Positions 17,159 through 24,890 of a stretch of 64,000 bases of DNA are shown in pieces (positions within the stretch are counted from its first letter, which is position 1; each line of letters begins with the position of its first letter). The stretch spans positions 124,001 through 188,000 of the forward strand of contig NZ_RCUY01000005.1 in the NCBI RefSeq assembly GCF_003667575.1. The letters are read 5' to 3'. Origin of the DNA: Mycetocola lacteus. Lineage in GTDB: Bacteria; Actinomycetota; Actinomycetes; Actinomycetales; Microbacteriaceae. The position numbers and the translations under genes are program-made. The notes below the pieces were generated by a model, which was not told the origin of the DNA, searched no databases, and was given only the letters and a program-made list of their open reading frames with translations.

Positions 17159-17905
17159 TTAGGGGCGCGGGCGATCCAGGGCGGCGCGCAGCAGCACCGC
17201 GCGAACCCGATCAAATCCCTCGCCGATCTCGGCGGCCTGCTCGGCCGCACGGGCACGACTGGCCGCATCGGGACGCGCCGCCAGCGAGGAGACCGACCGC
17301 TCGATCAGGCCCACCTCGCGCTCGATCTGGGCATGGAAGCCGCGCAGATGGCGCGGTTCAATACCCCGCTGAGACAGCGAAACCAGGGTGGAGAGCATCG
17401 TTGCCGCATCCTCGGCGTAGCTCTCCCCCGCGGGAATCAGACCGGCACTCACCGCCTCGGTCAGCAGCGAGGCAGGTGCCCCCGTCGCGGACAGCAGCGT
17501 CTCACGGGTCAACCGCCGTGCACCCTGCAGCATCGAGGTAGATCCGCCCGGGAGGACCGGAGTGATCCCGTTATCCATATCCGACAGATAGCCCCGGATC
17601 ACCTTCAACGGAAGGTAGTGATCCCGCTGCAGCGAGAGAATCAGGCGCAGCCGCTCGACGTCCTCGCCCGAGAATTTCCGATAGCCCGAGCGGGTGCGCT
17701 GCGGTGAGACCAGGCCCTGCTCCTCCAGGAAGCGCAGCTTGGAATTACTCAGATCGGGAAAATCGCCCGAAAGACGAGCGAGTACCTGCCCGATACTGAT
17801 CAGACCGGTCACGCGTCCCAGATCCTGGGACGCGTGACCGGTCTGTGAACGAGCGGGTTGTGCCGACACGTTGTTAGGCGTCACCCGGTACGTGCTGGTC
17901 GACAC
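17159..17905 (-). CDS. ftsR: MerR-type transcriptional regulator (FtsR-like)
   Basis: Regulator with the MerR helix-turn-helix LISIGQVLARLSGDFPDLSN, LRFLEEQGLVSPQRTRSGYR and RLRLILSLQRDHYLPLKVIR, the last segment being characteristic of the Rv1828/FtsR family. In Corynebacterium glutamicum the gene next to odhI encodes FtsR, an activator of ftsZ. The same adjacency holds here with the FHA gene. The GTG at 17905 would overlap the end of the FHA gene by 32 bases. Later in-frame GTG codons (17884, 17869) also lack good ribosome binding sites, so the start is uncertain. Family identity is firm; function is by analogy. Confidence 0.85.
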   Translation of the reverse strand: MSTSTYRVTPNNVSAQPARSQTGHASQDLGRVTGLISIGQVLARLSGDFPDLSNSKLRFLEEQGLVSPQRTRSGYRKFSGEDVERLRLILSLQRDHYLPLKVIRGYLSDMDNGITPVLPGGSTSMLQGARRLTRETLLSATGAPASLLTEAVSAGLIPAGESYAEDAATMLSTLVSLSQRGIEPRHLRGFHAQIEREVGLIERSVSSLAARPDAASRARAAEQAAEIGEGFDRVRAVLLRAALDRPRP

Positions 17906-18392
17906 GCAGGTCGTGGCGCGACGGGTAGAAGGTCAGGCGGAACTTGCCCACCTGTACCTCGGCACCGTCATAGAGTTCCACACTCTCGATCCGCTCACCG
18001 GCGTGGTAGGTGCCGTTGAGGGAGTTGAGGTCGCGCAGCTCAAAACCGTTTGGGGTGCGCACAAATTCCGCATGACGACGCGACACGGTCACATCATCAA
18101 GGAAAATGCTGGCGTTGGGGTGACGCCCGACGGTGGAGAGATCCGAATCGAGCAGGAAGCGGGCACCCGTGTTGGGGCCGCGACGCACGATCAGCAGCGC
18201 CGAGCCCGGGGGCAGCGCGTTAATGGCCGACTGCTCGGCCTCGGAAATCTCTCGATCGATGGGCGCAACCGTGGTGCCGAGATCCTGGCTGTAAGCAGCC
18301 GTAGCATCGACAGCGGGTTCTCCCGCGTCACCTGTTGCGGGACGACGCACAAACGACTGCGTGTGCGGGTTCTTATCTTCATGGATTGACAC
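17874..18392 (-). CDS. garA: FHA-domain regulator of the GarA/OdhI family
   Basis: Small phosphothreonine-binding protein. In mycobacteria and corynebacteria it inhibits 2-oxoglutarate dehydrogenase and affects glutamate metabolism when its N-terminal threonines are unphosphorylated. The FHA core is clear: LSTVGRHPNASIFLDDVTVS, RRHAEFV, RDLNSLNGTYH. The N-terminal phospho-motif of the family (ETTSVF) reads DATAAY here, so only one threonine (Thr31) remains. GTG start at 18392 preceded by a strong AAGGAGG site. It heads the operon that continues into the FtsR-like gene. Confidence 0.9.
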   Translation of the reverse strand: MSIHEDKNPHTQSFVRRPATGDAGEPAVDATAAYSQDLGTTVAPIDREISEAEQSAINALPPGSALLIVRRGPNTGARFLLDSDLSTVGRHPNASIFLDDVTVSRRHAEFVRTPNGFELRDLNSLNGTYHAGERIESVELYDGAEVQVGKFRLTFYPSRHDLRVDQHVPGDA

Positions 18393-19226
18393 CGTGTACC
18401 TCCTTTTTCCAGCCTATCGGATTGAACGTGCCGTGGGGAGTGCAACGCTCGGACCTCTTTATAGAAGTCATTTTCGATGTGTTTTCCGAACGCCGACTAT
18501 GGAAACACGCCCTCGGTACCCCCAACCCGCGGGACAGAATCACGGCAATTCGCGGCATAACCCGCCACTTTCGCACAAAAGCGGTGTGTTTCTTTTGATT
18601 CTGCGCTACTGTGAACGAAGCAAGCTCAGTGTGTCTGAGCGGTTCGCCTCGATGTGCATCGAGGAGGAAGTCCCCCGCTGACACACTCCGCACCAACACA
18701 GGGCACCCCCAGAAAGCACACGGGGGTTCCTCGGAAATTAGATGTCACGCATTACCACGCAGACCCGGGCCACGGCGGCCCTGGGGTCTTGGCCGAGCCG
18801 GCCGACCCGCATCGCGGGTGCCATGGCGCTGTATTCAGCACCGGGTATGCCGCGTCGTGCATCGGACATGTCGATTCACTCCATGTCCCCCACCCCGATG
18901 TCGGCCAGCCCGGCATCCCCCGTCGACACGACCGTCGCGATCTCGCGCCCCGTCGTCTCCGTCCGGGAATCCTCAGATCTTCGCGTTGACCGGACCTCGG
19001 TTGCGCGTTCATACTCGTTCACACGAGCCCAGAGGGGTTTTGATTTCGGTCAAAACCTGTCAGGATCCTCGGTGAACGTTGTCGCACCGTTGTTGTATTG
19101 CACAGGTTTTGGGGCAGTCAAGTCTTCTTCGCAAGACATGATCGCTTTTCTTCAGGAGCTAGCACAGAACACCGCGACGAACCGGTTCGAAACTCGTACC
19201 GGGTCACCTAAAGAAAAGAGATAATC
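18393..19226. other. 834-base intergenic region with structured elements and the long cspA leader
   Basis: No convincing gene. Two consecutive hairpins lie at 18624-18640 (GCTCAG/CTGAGC) and 18647-18664 (CCTCGATG/CATCGAGG), followed by two C5/G5-type tracts near 18672 and 18706-18726. This suggests a structured RNA or leader. The last ~150 bases are lower in GC and resemble the long untranslated leader usual for cold-shock mRNAs. An open frame at 18742-19224 ends two bases before cspA but resembles no family. Confidence 0.45.
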
Positions 19227-19430
19227 ATGGCAACTGGAACTGTGAAGTGGTTCAACGCTGAAAAGGGCTTCGGCTTCATCACCCCCGACGACGGTTCGGC
19301 TGACGTCTTCGCTCACTACTCGGCAATCGCCTCGAGCGGCTTCCGCTCGCTCGACGAGAACCAGCGTGTAGAGTTCGAGACCGTTGCTGGTCCGAAGGGC
19401 CTGCAGGCCGAGAACATCCGCGGCGTCTAA
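19227..19430 (+). CDS. cspA: Cold-shock protein
   Basis: 67-residue single cold-shock domain that binds single-stranded nucleic acid and acts as an RNA chaperone. Starts [18 protein letters not shown] with RNP1 KGFGFI (13-18), RNP2 VFAHY (27-31) and C-terminal [11 protein letters not shown] purine-rich AAAGAAAAGAGA site precedes the ATG. Long low-GC leader upstream and a terminator downstream, so monocistronic. Confidence 0.97.
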   Translation: MATGTVKWFNAEKGFGFITPDDGSADVFAHYSAIASSGFRSLDENQRVEFETVAGPKGLQAENIRGV

Positions 19431-19440
19431 TTCCGCATCC

Positions 19441-19478
19441 CGAAACCCCCGTTGTCCCTTCGGACGACGGGGGTTTCG
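19441..19478 (+). terminator. Rho-independent terminator of cspA
   Basis: Stem CGAAACCCCCGTTGTCC with its near-perfect complement around a short TTC(G) loop, ending in GGGTTTCG, ten bases after the cspA stop. Confidence 0.85.
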
Positions 19479-19504
19479 TCGTTGGCGGGCGGTAGGCTGT
19501 GTTC

Positions 19505-19885
19505 ATGAATACGGAAGGCTCGGTACGCCTGGACAGCTGGCTCTGGGCCGTACGTCGCTATAAGACACGCTCCCAGGCCACAACCGCATGCCGCGCCGGC
19601 CACGTGCGGGTCAATGGCGACACGGTCAAGGCGTCCACCCAGGTCAAACTCGGCGACGAGGTGCGGGTGCGCATCGCCGGTTTCGATTCGATCCTCGAAG
19701 TCACCGGACTCATCACCAAGCGGGTCGGCGCCCCCGCCGCCGCGCTGGCAGCGAAGGACAACACACCACCGCGACCCTCAAAGCTGGAAACGGCCGCGCC
19801 GATCCTGCGCGATCGCGGAGCCGGTCGGCCCACCAAGCGCGAGCGTCGCGCGCTCGATGAGCTGCGCGGGTTCGAACGCGACTAG
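19505..19885 (+). CDS. S4-domain RNA-binding protein (Hsp15-like)
   Basis: About 126 residues. The N terminus has the S4 fold pattern VRLDSWLWAVRRYKTRSQA, CRAGHVRVNG and VKLGDEVRVRI, as in Hsp15/YrfH-like proteins that bind rRNA or stalled 50S particles. The C terminus is basic and ends GRPTKRERRALDELRGFERD. The ATG at 19505 is taken as start; a GTG at 19499 is two codons upstream. Function beyond RNA binding is inferred from the family. Confidence 0.87.
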   Translation: MNTEGSVRLDSWLWAVRRYKTRSQATTACRAGHVRVNGDTVKASTQVKLGDEVRVRIAGFDSILEVTGLITKRVGAPAAALAAKDNTPPRPSKLETAAPILRDRGAGRPTKRERRALDELRGFERD

Positions 19886-19999
19886 CGCCGAGGTTGTGCG
19901 CGGCCCAAGCCTGTACAGATAGCGCAGAACGGCGCGTTGCGGCAATGGATATCGCAGAACCGCGCGTTGCGGCGATGGATTGTTCGCGACGAGCGCGAA

Positions 20000-20632
20000 C
20001 TAGTGCGCGGCGGCGAGAGTGCCGGAAACGGCGGACTCGGCGGTGTCGATCCCGGTAGCCGGAGTCAGCCCCGAGTGCACCAGCGAGATGGTTGCACGGG
20101 CCACACGCACGTAGTCGTCCCCGCGCGCGATACGACGCGAGCCGGCCTCAACCAGGCCCTGAATCAGTTCCACCATCAGGCTGGGGTTTTCTACACCCAT
20201 CTGGTCTACCGCGTCGCGCAACGGCGACATCAGTGCCACGTGCAGTTCGATGACCTCGCGACGGTGGTAGTCCGGCAGCCGGGTTCCACCCAGTGCGTCG
20301 GCCACATCGTGCTTGCCTTCGGCAACCAGGCGCAGGGAGGTGAAGATATAACCGTCCAGACGCTCAGACGCGGTGGCCGAACCGGCCAGCGCCCGTTCGA
20401 TCTCCCCGGTCCACTCGGCAAAGGATCCGAGAGCAATCTCGGCCAGCAGATCGGTAGCGGAGTTGAAGTACTCGTACACGCTGGAGCGTGCCAGTCCGAT
20501 GCGCTTGCCCACCCGGGCAAGCGTGACGGCGTCGACACCGGACTCCAGGAGCTCCTCGGTGGCGGCCTGGATCAGCTCATCCCGACGACGCGAGCGGTGC
20601 TCGGCTACGGTGGGCGCGGTGATACGTGGCAT
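20000..20632 (-). CDS. TetR-family transcriptional repressor
   Basis: 210 residues. N-terminal TetR helix-turn-helix: RRDELIQAATEELLESGVDA then LARVGKRIGLARSSVYEYFN. The C-terminal ligand-binding region is helical and unassigned. It is divergent from a small membrane protein gene, and a perfect 7-3-7 palindrome sits between them, so it probably represses itself and that neighbour. Ligand unknown. Confidence 0.88.
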   Translation of the reverse strand: MPRITAPTVAEHRSRRRDELIQAATEELLESGVDAVTLARVGKRIGLARSSVYEYFNSATDLLAEIALGSFAEWTGEIERALAGSATASERLDGYIFTSLRLVAEGKHDVADALGGTRLPDYHRREVIELHVALMSPLRDAVDQMGVENPSLMVELIQGLVEAGSRRIARGDDYVRVARATISLVHSGLTPATGIDTAESAVSGTLAAAH

Positions 20633-20673
20633 GACTCAAGTATCGCTCACCATCCTCCAAAAGGTGTAATGAT

Positions 20674-20690
20674 TCCGACAATCTGTCGGA
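20674..20690. promoter_or_regulatory. Candidate TetR operator
   Basis: Perfect inverted repeat TCCGACA-ATC-TGTCGGA in the 71-base gap between the divergent TetR gene and the membrane protein gene. It begins 41 bases upstream of the TetR start and ends 13 bases upstream of the membrane protein start, a position fitting a repressor site. Confidence 0.7.
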
Positions 20691-20703
20691 TAGGGTTTTA
20701 AGC

Positions 20704-21060
20704 ATGGAGATCCTGAGAAACGTTCTGCTCATCCTTCACTTTGTGGGTCTGGCCGCCATTCTGGGCGGGGCAATGACCCAGATCAAGGCCATTAAGACCG
20801 GTACCGCCCGCCTGGTTCCCGGCATCCTGCACGGCTCGTGGTTGCAGCTGGTCAGCGGCCTGGGACTGGTCGCCCTGGCCGAAATGAACGCCGACGTGAC
20901 GGTTGATCACATGAAGGTGGGCATCAAGCTGCTGATCCTGGTGGCGATCCTGTTGATCGCCCTGATCAACAAGAAGAAGGAACCTCTGGCCGGCTGGGTG
21001 ATCCCCACCGTCGCCGGGCTGACCGTAGTCAACATCATCGTGGCGGTTGTGGTTCGCTAA
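20704..21060 (+). CDS. Four-helix integral membrane protein of unknown function
   Basis: 118 residues with four hydrophobic segments (about 4-24, 45-62, 72-90, 96-116) and short loops, including KKKEPLAG between the last two. No family assigned with confidence. Divergent from a TetR gene with an operator-like palindrome just before the start, so it is probably the regulated target, perhaps a transport or detoxification component (inference). Confidence 0.75.
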   Translation: MEILRNVLLILHFVGLAAILGGAMTQIKAIKTGTARLVPGILHGSWLQLVSGLGLVALAEMNADVTVDHMKVGIKLLILVAILLIALINKKKEPLAGWVIPTVAGLTVVNIIVAVVVR

Positions 21061-21077
21061 TTCCCCTCCCCCTTTTT

Positions 21078-21109
21078 CCCGCCGGGCGTCACGCCCGGCG
21101 GGTTTTTTT
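21078..21109. terminator. Rho-independent terminator overlapping the glycerate kinase stop
   Basis: CCCGCCGGGCGT / ACGCCCGGCGGG stem followed by seven T's on the plus strand. The stop codon of the convergent glycerate kinase gene (21089-21091) lies inside the hairpin. Confidence 0.88.
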
Positions 21110-22369
21110 ACTGCCCCGGGCAGCTGTATATGACCGAGGAATCGGCAGTGCCGCCCAGATGTGACCGGCAAGCGTTTCCAGCAGAGTCCCCGCCTCGGCC
21201 ATGCTGCGGGTGGGATCGGGCTCAATCTCGGCGAGGGGAAAGACGCGTCCCAGGTGCGCGTCCCGTGCCTGCGCCGCGGTGAGCTCGGAGCGCCCGCAGA
21301 CTGCCACCACCGGCACACCCGCGCGATGAGCCACCTCGGCCACGCCCACCGGAACCTTGCCGCCGAGGCTCTGAGCATCCAGGCTTCCCTCACCGGTGAT
21401 CACCAGGTCGGCGTCCCGGATGAGTCGGTCCACACCGGTCAGTTCCCGCACCACATCGATGCCGGGCCGCCGGGTGGCGTTCAGGATCCCCAGCGCCGCA
21501 AATCCCACCCCACCTGCGGCGCCGGCACCCGGGGCATTGGCGGCATCACGGACCGTACCGGCCGCTGTGCCCGATGCTGCGGCGAGCACCCCCACCAGCC
21601 CGGCCAGGGCTGCGTCAAGGCGCGCGCACAGGGCCTCGTCGGCTCCCTTCTGAGTTCCAAATACCCGGGCAGCCCCCTGGAGACCACACAGTGGGTTGTC
21701 CACATCGGAGGCGAGAATAAATTCGGTGGCGAGGATTCGCGGGTCGAGGGCCGAGAGGTCCGCCGTCGCGAGTCTTTCCAGGCCCAGTCCGCCGGGCGGG
21801 ATCTGTGCCCCGGCGTGATCTTGCAGGCGGGCACCGAGGGCCATCAGAAGTCCAGCCCCACCGTCTGTGGTAGCGCTGCCGCCCACCGCGAGGATGATGC
21901 GGGTGGCCCCGTGGTCCAGGGCCGCACGAATCAATTCGCCGGTCCCCAGGGTGGTGGCTCCGCCGGGATCACGGCGATCCGGCGGCACCAATTCCAGGCC
22001 CGAGGCGGCGGCCAACTCAACCAGTGCGGTGCGAGACCCGGCCGGTGGGTCCGCGGGTAGGTGTGTGCGTCCGGATTCCGTGCGGGATGCGGGCATCGGC
22101 GAAGTTCCGGCGAGTGGGAACAGCGCGAAGGATGCGGCGACCGCGGTGCCGTTTGGCCCGGTCACACGCACCGGGACCTCGGCTGCGCCCGCATCCAGTG
22201 CGGCGCGCAGCGTGCCCTCGCCACCGTCGGCCAGCGGCACCGTGTCAATGATCGGTTCCGAAGCTCCCGCCGCGTGGGCAGCCGCGCGCAGGCCGCGCGC
22301 CAGATGGGTGCCCACGGCGCGAGCGTCGAGGGAGTGTTTGAACTTATCGGTCGCAATGACGATGCGCAT
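21089..22369 (-). CDS. glxK: Glycerate kinase
   Basis: Phosphorylates D-glycerate (GarK/GlxK type), feeding glyoxylate or sugar-acid breakdown products into glycolysis. The ATG at 22369 begins MRIVIATDKFKHSLDARAVG, the family N terminus, after a GAAGG site; the frame open to 22534 is not used. Further blocks: PLADGGEGT, GELIRAALDHGA, ILAVGGSATTDGGAGLLMAL, LVITGEGSLDAQSL, VPVVAVCGR. 426 residues, slightly longer than usual. Same strand as the lyase and dehydratase genes. Confidence 0.92.
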   Translation of the reverse strand: MRIVIATDKFKHSLDARAVGTHLARGLRAAAHAAGASEPIIDTVPLADGGEGTLRAALDAGAAEVPVRVTGPNGTAVAASFALFPLAGTSPMPASRTESGRTHLPADPPAGSRTALVELAAASGLELVPPDRRDPGGATTLGTGELIRAALDHGATRIILAVGGSATTDGGAGLLMALGARLQDHAGAQIPPGGLGLERLATADLSALDPRILATEFILASDVDNPLCGLQGAARVFGTQKGADEALCARLDAALAGLVGVLAAASGTAAGTVRDAANAPGAGAAGGVGFAALGILNATRRPGIDVVRELTGVDRLIRDADLVITGEGSLDAQSLGGKVPVGVAEVAHRAGVPVVAVCGRSELTAAQARDAHLGRVFPLAEIEPDPTRSMAEAGTLLETLAGHIWAALPIPRSYTAARGSKKTRRA

Positions 22370-22557
22370 GGGTCCGCCTTCGTTGGCCAGCCTGGGGTGG
22401 CACCAGCCTAGCGGGCGCTCCGGACCCACGGCACAGACACGAATGCCCGGCCCCGCGAAGGCGGAACCGGGCACGCGTTGTGGGACCGAACCGAGTGACC
22501 CACCAACGCCGCACCGGTTGTGCGGGGTGCACACGAACCGGGCGGCGGCGAATCGAT

Positions 22558-23463
22558 CTAGTCGGCGTCGAAGGGGCGCACGTTGAACGCGGCCGCCAGA
22601 GCCATGATCTTGCGGGCGCGGCCAAGGCGCGGAAGGTCCGAACCGTCGCGAACGATCTCACCGCGGGCGGTGAAGTCCAGCAGGAAGGTGTTGGCCCAGC
22701 TCACGTCGGTGCGGGTCGGGCTGATGACCTCGTTGACCACCGGGGTCTGATCCGCGCTCAGGCAGAGCTTGCCGGTCATCCCCATCATCACGGTGATGCC
22801 CGACTGCTCGCGCAGGATCGGGTGGCTCTCGCCCACGGTCGGTCCATCGATCGGGCCGGGCAGACCGGCCGCGCGACTGGCCACCACCAGGCGGGCACGC
22901 GGGTAAGCCATTGCCTCACGGTCTGCGCTCATGCCGGTGTCGCGACGGAAGTCACCGGAGCCAAAAGCCAGGCGGAAGGCGCCGGGCGCGCGGGCGATCC
23001 GGCCGGCATCCTCGATGCCCAGGGCCGACTCAACCAGCGCAACCACGGGACGCTGTCCACCCAGGATCTGGTGGGTCGCGGTGACCTGCTCGGGATCCTC
23101 GGTCTTGGCGAGCATCACACCCAGCAGACCCGGTGCGTGACGCAGGGCCTCCAGGTCGTCGCGCCAGAACTCGGTGGTGTAGTCGTTGATGCGCACCCAG
23201 GCGCTGTTGCCCTCGGTGTGCAGCCAGCGGGCAACGTCCTCACGTGCCTGCGGCTTGCGGCTCGGGTCCACGGCGTCCTCAATGTCCAGGATGACCGCGT
23301 CGGCCGAGGAGCGGACGCCCTGCTCGATCAGATCGGGCTGGGTGGCGTTGACCAGCAGCCAGGAGCGCGCGAGGTCCGCGGGCACCACGGTACGACGCCG
23401 AGTCGAGGGAAGATCGATGGTATTCGTGGGCAGCGGTTCACTCAATTTTGTACTCTTTCCCAT
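22558..23463 (-). CDS. HpcH/HpaI-family lyase, CitE-like
   Basis: Metal-dependent C-C lyase or thioesterase of the CitE branch (citrate lyase beta-like, malyl-CoA or citramalyl-CoA lyase). Visible: RSWLLVNATQPD, ADAVILDIEDAVDP with acidic metal ligands, VALVESALGIEDAGRIAR and FGSGDFRRDTG. ATG 23463 is chosen; the frame extends to an ATG at 23520, and the upstream part has no family resemblance. Substrate cannot be predicted; its place beside glycerate kinase and an IlvD-type dehydratase suggests organic- or sugar-acid breakdown. Confidence 0.85.
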   Translation of the reverse strand: MGKSTKLSEPLPTNTIDLPSTRRRTVVPADLARSWLLVNATQPDLIEQGVRSSADAVILDIEDAVDPSRKPQAREDVARWLHTEGNSAWVRINDYTTEFWRDDLEALRHAPGLLGVMLAKTEDPEQVTATHQILGGQRPVVALVESALGIEDAGRIARAPGAFRLAFGSGDFRRDTGMSADREAMAYPRARLVVASRAAGLPGPIDGPTVGESHPILREQSGITVMMGMTGKLCLSADQTPVVNEVISPTRTDVSWANTFLLDFTARGEIVRDGSDLPRLGRARKIMALAAAFNVRPFDAD

Positions 23464-23837
23464 TCCCCAGCCGTGGAATGTGTTCACCGGAGGCACACAT
23501 GCCCGGGTACTCTCGTCCATTCACGGGTCGCGACGTCGCGAGTGGCACCACGGGGCGTGCCAGCGTCCATCGTAACCCGGCACCGCCGCGTACACGCCGA
23601 GGGGCACAAAACTCCGGGATGACCACGCGGTTTATCGTCCCCACCAACAGACACGGGGCCGAAACTTTTGTTGCCGGAGCGGATACGCATGCACCCAGAA
23701 TCCGCGACTTTGCGGGGTTCTCCCCCGGAGCCTCGAAGCCGGGGATCCTCAACCCGTCGGTTTGCCGAGTATTGCCCGCGTCTGGTGGGACAGACAGAAA
23801 CCCGTGTCTCCGGTGTGGCAGGGCGCTCGTGCGCGAC
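23464..23837. other. Intergenic region, no gene supported
   Basis: About 370 bases between two same-strand genes. Open frames on both strands are fortuitous, lacking start signals and family resemblance. It should contain the promoter of the CitE-like gene. Confidence 0.5.
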
Positions 23838-24860
23838 CTAGACGTAGGGGCGCAGTGCGGCGACGATTCCCGCACTTCCGGCGATCAGTAGTCCGGCATC
23901 GGCACGGCGGTTCACTGCGTCCTCCACCGCTGAACCCTCCACCGCTGAACCCTCCACCGTCGCACCCTCCACTGCTGAGCCCTCGACCGTCGCACCCTCC
24001 ACCACCGAGCCCTCAACCAGCCCGCCCGCCTCGGTAACGATCAGCGCACCGGCCGCCCAGTCCCAGGGTGCCAGTCCTCGCTCGACGTAGGCGGATACGT
24101 GTCCCGCGGCGACCGCGCACAGGTCGGCGGCGGCCGATCCTCCGATTCGAAGATCCCGGACCAGCGGAGTCAGCGCCTCCAGGGACGCGGCCTGGCGACG
24201 ACGAATGGTTGGGTCATAGGCCAGACCGGTCGCGATGATCGCCGCGCTCAGGTCGGCACCGTCCAGCACCCTGACGGCCCGGCCGTCCGCGGTGGCTCCG
24301 CCGCCCGCGTGGGCGGAGAACAGCGTGGTCGCGGCATCGCCCAGGCTGAGGGCGATCGCCCCGGCATAGGCGGTCCAGCTCGCCGGGTCGCCCGGGGCAC
24401 TGACCGCCGCCACCGAGACGGCAAAGGGGCCGGCCCCGGTGACAAAGTTGGTGGTGCCATCGATGGGGTCAACCACCCAGACGATGCCGCTGGTACCGGC
24501 GATGTGCGCGGTACCCTCCTCGCCCAGGAAACCGTCCTCGGGACGGGCGGTCAGGAGGATTTCGCGCAGCAGGTGCTCGGCCTCGCGATCCACCTCGGTC
24601 ACCACGTCGATGGCCGAGGACTTGGTATCCACGGCACCGATGCCCGTGCGTCGGCGCTCAAGGATGTGCTCGCGCACCCGCAGGGCGGCGGATTCGGCGA
24701 GCGCGCGCAGGTCGGCGAGGTCAGTGGGGACAGCAGGATCGGTGGGGACAGCCGGGTCAGTGGAGACAGCCGGGCCAGCGAGAACGGCGGCATCAGCGGA
24801 GAAGACGGCGTCTGCGGGGACAATAGCGTCAGCGGGAGCAGGGGTGGAAGTGGCGGTCAT
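23838..24860 (-). CDS. Inositol monophosphatase-family phosphatase with repeat insertions
   Basis: Mg-dependent sugar phosphatase of the IMPase superfamily (inositol phosphate, histidinol phosphate or related substrate). Signature VVDPIDGTTNFVTG, TEVDREAEHLLREI and GEEG near the metal site, and APWDWAAGALIVTEAGG in the C-terminal half. Two oddities: an N-terminal Ala/Pro/Asp-rich extension with TDPAVP units, and, after TEAGG, about six five-residue units of VEG(S/A)x inserted before the last strand and helix. Catalytic motifs are intact, so it is probably active. Substrate unknown. Confidence 0.88.
   Translation of the reverse strand: MTATSTPAPADAIVPADAVFSADAAVLAGPAVSTDPAVPTDPAVPTDLADLRALAESAALRVREHILERRRTGIGAVDTKSSAIDVVTEVDREAEHLLREILLTARPEDGFLGEEGTAHIAGTSGIVWVVDPIDGTTNFVTGAGPFAVSVAAVSAPGDPASWTAYAGAIALSLGDAATTLFSAHAGGGATADGRAVRVLDGADLSAAIIATGLAYDPTIRRRQAASLEALTPLVRDLRIGGSAAADLCAVAAGHVSAYVERGLAPWDWAAGALIVTEAGGLVEGSVVEGATVEGSAVEGATVEGSAVEGSAVEDAVNRRADAGLLIAGSAGIVAALRPYV
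23925..24018 (-). repeat. 15-base tandem repeats in the IMPase-family gene
   Basis: About six imperfect copies of a 15-base unit encoding VEGSA/VEGAT. In frame, located in the loop before the final secondary-structure elements. Confidence 0.85.
24720..24845 (-). repeat. Imperfect short tandem repeats in the 5' end of the IMPase-family gene
   Basis: Repeats of about 18 bases (GGGGACAGC core) coding for TDPAVP-like units in the N-terminal extension. They decay into ADA-type units toward the start codon. Confidence 0.65.
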
Positions 24861-24890
24861 GGACGCGCTCGCTTTCTGGGGAGGCGGAGG

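Noticed and set aside
18647-18680. GAGGAGGAAGTCCCC resembles the start of RNase P RNA (GAGGAAAGTCC)
   Set aside because: The rest of the RNase P RNA, with its conserved distal elements, is not present in the following sequence.
18742-19224. 160-codon frame ending two bases before cspA
   Set aside because: No family resemblance or clear ribosome binding site, and it runs through the lower-GC leader and promoter region of cspA.
23448-23891. 147-codon plus-strand frame between the CitE-like and IMPase-family genes
   Set aside because: Overlaps ends of both real genes and has random-looking composition without a start signal.
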